50,359 nt of DNA from an uncultured Clostridia bacterium (GTDB lineage: Bacteria; Bacillota; Clostridia; TANB77; CAG-508), in the NCBI GenBank assembly GCA_944388765.1, contig CALXKA010000005.1, positions 1 through 50,359 on the forward strand. Direction: 5' to 3'. A program made the translations under genes and the position numbers. The notes beneath the pieces are model-generated. The model saw nothing but the letters and a program-made list of their open reading frames with translations, did not search any database and had not been told where the DNA came from. Positions within the stretch are counted from its first letter, which is position 1. Each line of letters opens with the position of its first letter. This document shows, in pieces, positions 1-7,974 of this stretch.

Positions 1-68
<68 letters not shown>

Positions 69-140
69 AATATCTCTTCCTGACAATTATAGATTATAAA
101 TGTTTTTCTTTTTTTTGTCAATACATTTTATAAAATTTCT

Positions 141-1026
141 TTAATTTCTTATTTTCTTTATTGCTTCTGGTATCATTTGAATTGTATCTGATGCCTTCAT
201 ACTAATATCTGTATATTTTTTCTCAGCTAGTTCTCCTGCAATCCCTGCTAAAATTGCTCCTGCTGCAACTGTCTTCACATTTGCTTCATTATATCCTAAC
301 ATTCCAATCAAAATTCCAGATAAAACATCTCCGCTTCCTGCTGTTGCCATACCTGCACACCCTCTTTTCACTAAAAATGTTTCATCTCCATTAGTAACAA
401 TTGTTGTACTTCCTTTTAGTAATATGATTACATTATGCTTTTTAGCAAAATCTACTGCTAACTCTATTGGATTTTCTTTTATCTTTTCAATAGGATTTTT
501 ACTAATTCTTTCAAATTCTTTTAAATGTGGTGTTAAAATAATTTTGTTCTTTGACTTTTTCAAAATATTCAAATTCGTTTTTGCCAAGGTATTTAATCCA
601 TCTGCATCGATAATACATGGTATATCTTTGTTTTCTAATATATATGTTAAGATTTTTTCATTATCTTTTCCACTTCCCCATCCCATGCCAATTGCAAGCG
701 CTTTTATTTTTTCTAATGATCTATCTATTTCTTCTTTATTAAATATCATTCTATTTTCGTCATCACATGAAACAGGATACATCGTTTGTTCTAACAAATA
801 TGGTGCAATAGATAACTCTATACTTTTAGGTACTATTAATCTTATAACTCCGACATCCACTTCTTATACTTGATGCACTCATGTTTGCAAGTTTAATTGC
901 TCCTGAATATTCCATACATCCACCCATTATTCCTACATATCCATAATCACCTTTGTGCGTATCTCTTTTTCTTTCTTTAAATATGTCTTTTATATCTTCT
1001 ATCTTCATTTCTTTTATATTATTCAA
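141..1026 (-). CDS. nnrD: ADP/ATP-dependent NAD(P)H-hydrate dehydratase, needs +1 frameshift at a CGG codon
   Basis: NnrD-type kinase-fold enzyme that dehydrates damaged NADHX/NADPHX back to NAD(P)H in the cytosol. Seen: HKGDYGYVGIMGG near the N-terminus, IIDADGLNTL, ILTPHLKEFERI, ILLKGSTTIV and the nucleotide-binding loop GCAGMATAGSGDVLSG. The start is TTG at 1024-1026, six bases after AGGTGA. The reading frame breaks at 850-852, where TGT is followed by CGG. Skipping the C (852 on the plus strand) restores SGCGVIRL and a 294-residue protein, a normal length for the domain. Without the shift, translation ends after about 66 residues. The usual N-terminal NnrE epimerase domain is absent. Family identity is sound; whether the shift is programmed is inference. 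Confidence 0.85.
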
Positions 1027-1030
1027 AACA

Positions 1031-1064
1031 AATCACCTCATAAAATATTTACAAGGTGATTATA
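1031..1064 (-). promoter_or_regulatory. Dyad and -10 element upstream of nnrD
   Basis: An exact 8-bp inverted repeat pairs positions 1031-1038 with 1054-1061. One half contains the AGGTGA ribosome binding site of nnrD, so a read-through transcript could hide it. The other half overlaps a consensus TATAAT (minus strand, 1059-1064), so for transcripts starting just downstream the dyad would act as a DNA operator instead. No good -35 box is visible. Confidence 0.35.
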
Positions 1065-1094
1065 TCATATTTCTTTTTATTTTTTCTACTATAC

Positions 1095-2060
1095 TTATAT
1101 ATATTGTTTGATTATACTTTCCTCATCATTAATATATTCTATTGAATATTCACTTAAACTATTTATGTCTGGAACAGCTACATCTTCATCTGTTACTATT
1201 CCAAATTCATATTTAAATTCCTGTATATTATCATTTACTTCTTTTACAACTTGTGTTCCTACATAAAAACTTTTCCTTCCTTCTTTATTTATTATTTTTA
1301 ATGGAAGTCCTGTTTCTTTATCTATCCACATCTCCCAATTTTTAGTTCTTTCAAATCTATTATTAAATACATAATATTCTTTCCCTATTTGATATGTATC
1401 TGTATTTACTGACATTACAAAAGCCGCTCCTAATTTTGCTATAAGACTATTTATATCAAATGGCAAATTTACCCCTTTTAAATTTTCTTCTTTATTAGTC
1501 ATTTTAGTAAATTCACCTTTTTCTACTGTTATTCTTTTATTTCCTTCTTGAATTCTTATACTTTCATCTGAATTTACTATTGCATATGTAGTTAAACTTG
1601 TTTCTATTCCTTCCTCAGTATATACTTCCCAAACAGATTTATATTTTCCATCTTTATAATATGTTTTATTAACAGCCGTCTTTCCACTTCCTAAAATATC
1701 TGTTGTTTCTTTATAAAAATTATTTGAACTTAAACTATTTTGTGCTTTATTTGCTATATTATTTACTATAACAAATTGATATAAATAAATCCCTATAAAT
1801 ATAAATAATATAATACCTAATGCCATTAGAATTGCTTTTATTCTTGATTTTCTTCTTATTTTTTTTAAATAATCAATTTCTTTTTTTTGATTATCTTCAT
1901 TTTCTTGTACATCTTTTTTTATATCTTCTAGTCTTTTCCTACATTTTTCACACTCTACTAAATGTTTTTCTACTAATTTTTTTGACTCTGTATTCAATAC
2001 TCCATCTACATATCCAATTAATAAATCTTGTACTATTTCACACTCAGTTTTTCTTTCCAT
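1095..2060 (-). CDS. Zinc-finger anti-sigma factor with one membrane helix
   Basis: Single-pass anti-sigma factor that should hold the ECF sigma factor encoded just upstream. Residues 1-60 are cytosolic and contain the zf-HC2 pattern, including HLVECEKC (H-x3-C-x2-C). A membrane helix follows at about residues 75-97 (ILMALGIILFIFIGIYLYQF), then about 220 extracytoplasmic residues with many beta-type stretches. The start overlaps the end of the sigma gene by 17 bases, which implies translational coupling. The outer domain resembles LolA/outer-membrane-lipoprotein-sorting-like anti-sigma sensors in general pattern only. What it senses is unknown. Confidence 0.85.
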   Translation of the reverse strand: MERKTECEIVQDLLIGYVDGVLNTESKKLVEKHLVECEKCRKRLEDIKKDVQENEDNQKKEIDYLKKIRRKSRIKAILMALGIILFIFIGIYLYQFVIVNNIANKAQNSLSSNNFYKETTDILGSGKTAVNKTYYKDGKYKSVWEVYTEEGIETSLTTYAIVNSDESIRIQEGNKRITVEKGEFTKMTNKEENLKGVNLPFDINSLIAKLGAAFVMSVNTDTYQIGKEYYVFNNRFERTKNWEMWIDKETGLPLKIINKEGRKSFYVGTQVVKEVNDNIQEFKYEFGIVTDEDVAVPDINSLSEYSIEYINDEESIIKQYI

Positions 2061-2544
2061 TTTTATCTACCTCCCTTATTTTTTGCTTAGCACGATAAAA
2101 TGTAACTCTTGCCCAATTAGGTGTCTTTCCTAATATTTCAGCTATTTCAATAAAATTTAAATTTCCTACCATTCTTAAATACATTACTTCTCTTGACTGT
2201 TCATCTAACTTTTGCATATCTTTAAATAATTTTAGTTTTTCTTCTCTTTTGCAAATTATATCTTCTGTTGTTTCTGATATTCTTATTTCTTCATTTAAAT
2301 CATTTATAGATATGTTTTTATTCTTTTTATGTTTTTTTAATTCTTTATACCACAAATGTTTTGCTATTTGACAAAGCCATACAGATATTTTACAGTCCCC
2401 TCTAAATTTATTGATTTGCTTTATAGCTATTGCAAAAGTTTCTTGTGTTAAATCTTCTGATACTTCTTCTTTACCTGTTAAGCAGAATAGGTATTTGTAT
2501 ACTGTACTTGAATATTCTCTATATACTTTTTCTATATCCTGCAT
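2044..2544 (-). CDS. ECF RNA polymerase sigma factor (sigma-70 family)
   Basis: A short sigma factor of about 166 residues. Region 2 spans about residues 8-75, with DLTQETFAIAIKQINKF and the promoter-melting helix ISVWLCQIAKHLWYKELKK. Region 4 spans about 108-158 as a helix-turn-helix (LDEQSREVMYLRMVGNLNF, then IAEILGKTPNWARVTFYRAK). The ATG at 2542-2544 is chosen because GGAGG lies seven bases before it; the 14-residue in-frame extension to 2586 covers that site. It is coupled to the anti-sigma gene. This is a classical two-gene ECF module; the regulon is not evident. Confidence 0.88.
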   Translation of the reverse strand: MQDIEKVYREYSSTVYKYLFCLTGKEEVSEDLTQETFAIAIKQINKFRGDCKISVWLCQIAKHLWYKELKKHKKNKNISINDLNEEIRISETTEDIICKREEKLKLFKDMQKLDEQSREVMYLRMVGNLNFIEIAEILGKTPNWARVTFYRAKQKIREVDKNGKKN

Positions 2545-2669
2545 AACTTTACCTCCTTCTATTTTATAAGAGAGATTTTTATTCATTTTATTACAATTTT
2601 TTAAAATTTTTAGTAATTTTTATTTGTTTTTTATAGAAACTTAGGAGTCAATCTTATAATCTCTATTTT

Positions 2670-3563
2670 TTACCTTATAGAATCTCCTCCAATTATTTCT
2701 CCTGTCGTACAATCTACAAAATATGCATCTTTTTCTTTATATAAGTCATTAATATATTCTATCTCTACCCTCCAAACTTTTCTTACTAAATTATCCGTTC
2801 TATATCCATATATATCATCAGTAGATTGTATAGTTGTATCTACTGTTTCATTTTCTCTTATTTCATTAATACTTTCCTCATATATTTCCCTTGAATATAT
2901 AAATGCATTCATTTTTTCAAATTTCAATTCTACTGTTATATCTTTTATATTATTTTCATCTTTTCCAAAACTTTTTGCTTTATCTTTTACTATTTGTATT
3001 GCTTGTTTTTCTGTTATCTCAACAGGATTATTTTGGGTTTCATAATCAAATATATTTAATCCCCACATGTGTTTAATTTCTGGAATAATTGTTAATCTAA
3101 TACACTCATATTCATTAACTATACCATCATATATCCTACAAAAATCTCCTTGCCACAAATTTGTATTATCTGTAATAGCTACTTTATTAAGATATACTAG
3201 CATATATTCATCAGTATATCCTAGACTTTTATACATTTCTTCTATAACTTTTTTCACATCTTCTTTATTCATTGTGCTTTGAATTTTTGTATCATCTACA
3301 CTACAATCTGAAAAAGACGTTAATTTACCAGTACATGCATTAATATTTATTGATATTTGTTTATTTGTCTGAATCATCCATTCCATTTCTTTGTCATCTG
3401 GATATTTTATTAACTCAGCCTTTTTTATTGCTATTTCATTATATCCCAATTTTTTTATAATCTCTTTTGCTCTTTTTATTGCTTGTTCTTCTGTTAATGC
3501 TTGTCTTTTATCTTTCTCTGTAACTTCTTTTTCTTCTGTATAGTTAAATTTTTCTGGTTCTTT
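2670..3563 (-). pseudogene. PepSY-like extracytoplasmic domain, in frame with the upstream sigma factor but cut off by TGA
   Basis: This open frame of about 297 codons begins right after the TGA (3564-3566) that ends the sigma gene and is in exactly the same frame. It has no ATG, GTG or TTG with a ribosome binding site near its beginning; the first TTG (3447-3449) is already inside the first domain. It carries two PepSY/YcdB-like units: ALTEEQAIKRAKEIIKKLGY near the start, then VEITEKQAIQIVKDKAKSFG, ending with KVWRVEIEY and VDCTTGEIIGG. The likeliest reading is that it is the outer sensor half of one 510-residue sigma-TM-PepSY protein, separated by a nonsense mutation. A separately translated protein from an unusual start is less likely. 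Confidence 0.6.
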
Positions 3564-4202
3564 TCATATATATTTTTTATATATAGTAACTCCTGCATAT
3601 ACAATTCCAGAAGTTAGTATTCCAATAACTAAAAGTATTAATAATAATCTAATTATTTTATTTTTTTTAATTTCAATTACTTTTTCTTTTACAAGTAATT
3701 CCTTTAATTTCTTTTTACTATTATGGGCCAATGTTTTTATTTGTGCAGGTGTTTTATCCATTATTTGAGCTGTTTCTTTATATGATAATTCTTCTATTTT
3801 AGTCAAATATATTACTAATTGATAATCTCTTGGAAGTTTACTTATTATTTTTTTTACTTTTTCCTCTCTTTCATTTGAAAATACAATATCTTCTATTAGT
3901 TTCTCATCTTTATATGAATCTTCTAATTGAACTATTCTTTCATTTTTCTTTAAATAATTTAATGCTCTTGATTTTGCTATCGTGTATAAATATGTTTTAA
4001 AAGAATACTTAAAATCATATTTCTCCTTATTTTCCAGTATGTATAATATTGCATCTTGAAATATATCTTCTGCAATTTCTAAATTTTTTACATATCTTGA
4101 TATAAAATAAACCACATTATTCTTATATTTCTCAACTATCTTAGTAAAAGCATCTTCATTTCCTTTTAAAAATTCTTTGTATAATTTTTTATCTTCTTCC
4201 AT
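3564..4202 (-). CDS. Membrane-tethered ECF-like sigma factor
   Basis: Residues 10-80 form sigma region 2 (EDIFQDAILYILENKEKY, then KTYLYTIAKSRALNYLKK). Residues 110-165 form region 4 (LPRDYQLVIYLTKIEELSYK with a following helix-turn-helix). Unlike a soluble ECF factor, it ends in a membrane helix at about 181-207 (IIRLLLILLVIGILTSGIVY) and a few outer residues, then TGA. The same frame continues for 297 codons as a PepSY-like exported domain (2670-3563), so the intact protein probably joined sigma factor, membrane anchor and outer sensor. As written it would stay a membrane-bound sigma factor without sensor. Clostridia are known to have sigma factors with C-terminal membrane segments; the role here is inferred. 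Confidence 0.8.
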   Translation of the reverse strand: MEEDKKLYKEFLKGNEDAFTKIVEKYKNNVVYFISRYVKNLEIAEDIFQDAILYILENKEKYDFKYSFKTYLYTIAKSRALNYLKKNERIVQLEDSYKDEKLIEDIVFSNEREEKVKKIISKLPRDYQLVIYLTKIEELSYKETAQIMDKTPAQIKTLAHNSKKKLKELLVKEKVIEIKKNKIIRLLLILLVIGILTSGIVYAGVTIYKKYI

Positions 4203-4261
4203 AGTTCTCCCCTTAATTTATTCTTACTTATTATACAATCAACTTATTTAAAAGTTATAAA

Positions 4262-4299
4262 AAAAGATATAAATGATTTAAACTCCACTTATATCTTTT
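4262..4299 (-). terminator. Rho-independent terminator after the PepSY-like exported gene
   Basis: An 11-bp inverted repeat AAAAGATATAA / TTATATCTTTT (4262-4272 and 4289-4299), just after the stop of the 4303-5673 gene, gives a T-run on the minus strand. It separates that gene from the membrane sigma factor. Confidence 0.6.
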
Positions 4300-4302
4300 C
4301 TT

Positions 4303-5673
4303 TTAGTCTCCTGACATTTTTCCACCAATAAATTCACCGTTTTCAGCATCTATATATATTTCGCACATAGCTAATGGATCTGAAATAGAATATGAAGAAA
4401 ATTTCCAACATGTATATTTTCTTTCTTTATATTCATTTGGTTCATAAATATTGTCACTACTTGGAAAATCATTTTTATATACATTTTCTAATTTTATACT
4501 TCCATAACTTTCAAAATCTTTTTTTCCATTTATACTTTCCATTGTTTTAATTTTTTCTTTTGCTATTTCTATTGCTCGTTCTTTTGAAATAGTAATTGGA
4601 TTTTCATATGTAATAAACTGATTTTCATATTGACTATTATTAGGAATTAGTATTAATATTACATCATATTTATTATCAGTAGACATAGCATCTATTATAT
4701 CTGAATTCTTTACTACATACGTTCTTGGTACTATTTCTTGGTTTATATAATTATTTCCATCATATTTGCCACTTATATTTAATGTTGCACCAATTATTCT
4801 ATCAATAATAAGATATGGAGTCATATATTTGAAATCAGTATAGTTTAAATCTCTAAAATTATATTTATCTTTTAATTTTATATATTCACTAAATTTATCT
4901 ACTTTTAAATAATACATACCGTTATTATTAAGTTTAATAAATTTGCTCCATTTTGGTTCTTCCATATCTTTTGTAATCTTATAATTAAAGTAAAGTTCAT
5001 CTTGCCAATAATTATTACTATTTTGAGTTTCACCATTTAAATCTATCTTTCCTTGTGTAAGATAATCAATTGAATTATCATCACTGTTATTTTGTTTTAC
5101 ATTTGATAAAGCTATTTTCATTCCCTCAATATATTCTTTTTCACTTTCGTTTATGTTTCTTACAGTAATAATTTTATCAGTTTCAAATTTTCTTGGTATC
5201 ATATATGAAATACAATTATATGTATTTTCATCATCTTCTTTTATTAAACTTATATATAGCTTCTCATTTTCAAATTCTATATTATCTACTACTAGGCCTT
5301 GCATACTAGTATTTTCAATTGCTGTGATTACACAATAATATTTTTCAAATTCTTGTTGTGAAATCTCTATCATTTCAGGCCATTTTTCTTTATAATTTTT
5401 ATATTCTTCAAAGTTATCTATTTTTATATTATATATTAAATCTTGATTTTCCATTTTGGATATTACTTCACCAAAATAGTTATAATCTCCATTATATATC
5501 GGATCAAACGATTTATAATAACACTGATTTATATTTTTATCACTTCTTTTATTTGGCATTTGCTCTGCGTTAATGTTATTTTTGTCAGTTTGATTAATAT
5601 ACGCAAACACAGATATTATTGCAATTAGTACTATTATTATTGCTGATACTAATATCCTTACTTTTTTGCTCAT
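4303..5673 (-). CDS. Exported protein with C-terminal PepSY-like domain, function unknown
   Basis: 456 residues: an N-terminal signal anchor at about 5-27 (VRILVSAIIIVLIAIISVFA), then a long extracytoplasmic part. Its end (ITISKERAIEIAKEKIK, then CWKFSSYS and IYIDAENGEFIGG) matches the end of the outer domain at 2670-3563 (QAIQIVKDKA, KVWRVEIEY, VDCTTGEIIGG). The two are therefore related exported domains beside the same sigma gene. It probably takes part in the same envelope signalling unit, for example as sensor or inhibitor, but no zinc finger or enzymatic motif is visible. It lies upstream of the sigma gene on the same strand with a terminator between. Confidence 0.6.
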   Translation of the reverse strand: MSKKVRILVSAIIIVLIAIISVFAYINQTDKNNINAEQMPNKRSDKNINQCYYKSFDPIYNGDYNYFGEVISKMENQDLIYNIKIDNFEEYKNYKEKWPEMIEISQQEFEKYYCVITAIENTSMQGLVVDNIEFENEKLYISLIKEDDENTYNCISYMIPRKFETDKIITVRNINESEKEYIEGMKIALSNVKQNNSDDNSIDYLTQGKIDLNGETQNSNNYWQDELYFNYKITKDMEEPKWSKFIKLNNNGMYYLKVDKFSEYIKLKDKYNFRDLNYTDFKYMTPYLIIDRIIGATLNISGKYDGNNYINQEIVPRTYVVKNSDIIDAMSTDNKYDVILILIPNNSQYENQFITYENPITISKERAIEIAKEKIKTMESINGKKDFESYGSIKLENVYKNDFPSSDNIYEPNEYKERKYTCWKFSSYSISDPLAMCEIYIDAENGEFIGGKMSGD

Positions 5674-5709
5674 ATTTATATTTCTCCTTTGCTACTTATA
5701 TAAATGCAA

Positions 5710-5752
5710 AAAGATGGAATTAGAAATTCATTTAGTCTATAATTCCATCTTT
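5710..5752 (-). terminator. Terminator of the GGGtGRT gene
   Basis: A perfect 13-bp inverted repeat AAAGATGGAATTA (5710-5722 and 5740-5752) lies 12 bases after the GGGtGRT stop, followed on the minus strand by TTTTT. It closes the NifU-like / MazG / GGGtGRT unit. Confidence 0.8.
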
Positions 5753-5763
5753 ATTATATTAAA

Positions 5764-6765
5764 TTATTTCATTGCTTCTTCTACCGCAACTGCTACTGCA
5801 ACTGATGCTCCAACCATTGGGTTATTACCCATTCCGATTAATCCCATCATTTCAACATGTGCTGGTACTGATGAAGAACCTGCAAATTGTGCATCTGAAT
5901 GCATTCTTCCCATAGTATCTGTCATACCATATGAAGCTGGTCCTGCTGCCATATTATCTGGGTGTAATGTTCTTCCTGTTCCTCCACCTGATGCAACTGA
6001 GAAATATTTTTTACCTTCTGCTAATCTTTCCTTTTTATATGTTCCTGCAACTGGATGTTGGAATCTTGTTGGATTTGTTGAATTACCTGTAATTGATACA
6101 TCAACATCTTCCATCCACATTATTGCTACACCTTCTCTAACATCATTTGCTCCATAACATCTAACTTTTGCTCTTTCTCCGTCTGAATATGCTATTTCTT
6201 CTACTACTTTTACTTTTCCTGTAAAGTAATCAAAATCTGTTTTTACATATGTAAATCCATTAATTCTTGAAATTACTTGTGCAGCATCTTTTCCAAGTCC
6301 ATTTAAGATAACTCTTAATGGTTCTTTTCTTACTTTATTTGCTGATTTTGCAATTCCAATTGCTCCTTCTGCTGCTGCAAAACTTTCATGTCCAGCTAAA
6401 AATGCAAAACATTTTGTATCTTCTGATAATAACATTGAAGCTAAATTTCCATGTCCAAGTCCTACTTTTCTATCATCTGCAACTGAACCTGGAATACAGA
6501 ATGCTTGTAATCCCTCTCCTATTGCTTTTGCTGCCTCATGAGCTTTTGTACATCCTTTTTTTATTGCTATTGCAGCTCCTAGTGTATATGCCCATGCTGC
6601 ATTTTCAAAACAAATTGGTTGTACTCCTTTTACTATTTCATATGGATTAAATCCTTTGTCTGTACATATTTTTAATGCATCTTCAAAATCTTTTATTCCG
6701 TATTTTTCCATTACTGGTTTTATTTGGTCTATTCTTCTTTCATAACTTTCAAATGTTACTGCCAT
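5764..6765 (-). CDS. GGGtGRT family protein
   Basis: 333 residues, full length for the GGGtGRT family, named for the motif visible at residues 260-266 (GGGTGRT), followed by LHPDNMAAGPASYG. The sequence is globular with no membrane segment and contains scattered cysteines (for example C34, C52, C72, C90, C119 and C203). The family is common in anaerobic Clostridia next to a NifU-like scaffold gene, as here (7114-7806), but its biochemical role has not been established to my knowledge. The context suggests iron-sulfur cluster handling. A good ribosome binding site (AAGGAGGAATAAT) precedes the ATG. Confidence 0.9.
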   Translation of the reverse strand: MAVTFESYERRIDQIKPVMEKYGIKDFEDALKICTDKGFNPYEIVKGVQPICFENAAWAYTLGAAIAIKKGCTKAHEAAKAIGEGLQAFCIPGSVADDRKVGLGHGNLASMLLSEDTKCFAFLAGHESFAAAEGAIGIAKSANKVRKEPLRVILNGLGKDAAQVISRINGFTYVKTDFDYFTGKVKVVEEIAYSDGERAKVRCYGANDVREGVAIMWMEDVDVSITGNSTNPTRFQHPVAGTYKKERLAEGKKYFSVASGGGTGRTLHPDNMAAGPASYGMTDTMGRMHSDAQFAGSSSVPAHVEMMGLIGMGNNPMVGASVAVAVAVEEAMK

Positions 6766-6782
6766 TTATTATTCCTCCTTAA

Positions 6783-7109
6783 TTAACATTTCTTTCCACC
6801 ATTTTTATATGGTCTTGTTTCGTTATATTTCATCTTCTCTAAAATAATTTTTTCTAAATCAATATCATTTCCACCACAAAAATCAAATATTCTGATTACA
6901 ACATCTGCTAATTCTGATGGTATTCCACAAGGCTTTTTCCCTTCTTCATAGTATGTTTCATTAATTTCTTTTCCATTTCTGTATTCTTCAAAAGCTTCTG
7001 ATAACTCACAATGCATTAATGCAATTACTTCACCAAAATCTCTATCTTTTTCCCAGAAACCGTGTTTTACACTAATATCATGAGCTCTTTTAACTAAATC
7101 ATTAATCAT
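6783..7109 (-). CDS. MazG-like nucleotide pyrophosphohydrolase
   Basis: 108 residues, a single all-alpha NTP-PPase domain that would hydrolyse an NTP or dNTP to the monophosphate and pyrophosphate. The metal-binding pattern is visible as ELSEAFEEYRNGK and then PSELADVVIRIFDFC, the E-x2-E ... E-x2-D arrangement of MazG-like enzymes, ending ILEKMKYNETRPYKNGGKKC. It sits between the NifU-like and GGGtGRT genes with gaps of only 4 and 17 bases, so it is part of that operon. The substrate cannot be read from sequence. Confidence 0.85.
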   Translation of the reverse strand: MINDLVKRAHDISVKHGFWEKDRDFGEVIALMHCELSEAFEEYRNGKEINETYYEEGKKPCGIPSELADVVIRIFDFCGGNDIDLEKIILEKMKYNETRPYKNGGKKC

Positions 7110-7113
7110 AATA

Positions 7114-7806
7114 CTATTCCTTTCTAGGATCTATTTTCTTAACCGCCTCATCAAATCTTCCATATGTACCAGAAGCTTTTTCAATAGCTTCCATTGGATC
7201 CATTCCTTTTTTTATGTTATCCATCATTTTTCCCATATGAACATATTTATATCCGATTATTTGATCATCTTTATCTAATCCAAGCTCTACTATATATCCT
7301 TCTGTTAATTGTAAATATCTTGGTCCTTTTAATGTGCTTGAATAAATTGTTCCAACTTGTGAAGTATGTCCTTTACCTAAATCTTCAAGTCCTGCTCCTA
7401 CTGGAAGACCTCCTTCTGAGAAAGCTGTTTGTGTTCTTCCATATACTATTTGTAAGAATAATTCTCTCATTGCTGTATTTATAGCATCACATACTAAGTC
7501 TGTATTTAATGCTTCTAATATTGTTTTTCCTGTTAATATTTCTCCTGCCATGGCAGCTGAATGTGTCATTCCTGAACATCCTATTGTTTCAATTAATGCT
7601 TCTTGAATAACTCCATCTTTTACATTTAAAGTTAATTTACATGCTCCTTGTTGTGGTGCACACCATCCAATACCATGTGTTAATCCTGATATATCTTTTA
7701 TTTCTTTTGCTTTTACCCATTTTCCTTCTTCTGGAATTGGTGCTGGTCCATGATTAACCCCTTTTGCAACTGTACACATTTCTTCTAATTCTTTTGAATA
7801 AATCAT
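7114..7806 (-). CDS. NifU/IscU-like iron-sulfur cluster assembly scaffold
   Basis: 230 residues. The first about 130 residues match the NifU N-terminal scaffold fold, with cysteines at C49, C77 and C106 placed like the three cluster ligands of IscU/NifU, plus C11 and C56. The motif IETIGCSGMTHSAAMAGEIL is characteristic. The remaining about 100 residues are an extension typical of the clostridial variant paired with GGGtGRT proteins. It heads the operon with the MazG-like and GGGtGRT genes. No cysteine desulfurase gene is in the window, so it probably takes sulfur from an enzyme encoded elsewhere. Confidence 0.85.
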   Translation of the reverse strand: MIYSKELEEMCTVAKGVNHGPAPIPEEGKWVKAKEIKDISGLTHGIGWCAPQQGACKLTLNVKDGVIQEALIETIGCSGMTHSAAMAGEILTGKTILEALNTDLVCDAINTAMRELFLQIVYGRTQTAFSEGGLPVGAGLEDLGKGHTSQVGTIYSSTLKGPRYLQLTEGYIVELGLDKDDQIIGYKYVHMGKMMDNIKKGMDPMEAIEKASGTYGRFDEAVKKIDPRKE

Positions 7807-7941
7807 CTTTTTTTGCTCCTTTCAATATTTCGTTTTATTGTATATTTTTAGGTTTTAAAAAGAAACTAATAATTTTTATAAGAATATATTTATTTGTTCC
7901 TTTTTTAATTCCAAATTTAATAACATATTATTAAGATTGTT

Positions 7942-7966
7942 TATTCATCCTATACTAGGATAAATA
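7942..7966. repeat. Small hairpin between YezG and NifU-like genes
   Basis: ATCCTA-TAC-TAGGAT (7947-7961), with TTTATT / AAATA flanks, can form a tight hairpin just after the YezG gene. It lacks a T-run on the minus strand, so it may be a weak terminator, an RNA stability element or an operator. The rest of the 168-base gap (7807-7974) shows only A/T-rich sequence and the GGAGC ribosome binding site of the NifU-like gene. Confidence 0.35.
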
Positions 7967-7974
7967 GGCATTCC

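Noticed and set aside
3564..3566. TGA recoded as an amino acid in this organism
   Set aside because: TGG is used for Trp throughout, and TGA ends miaA (31568) at its normal length. Recoding would have to be local; the sigma/PepSY TGA is reported as a split gene instead.
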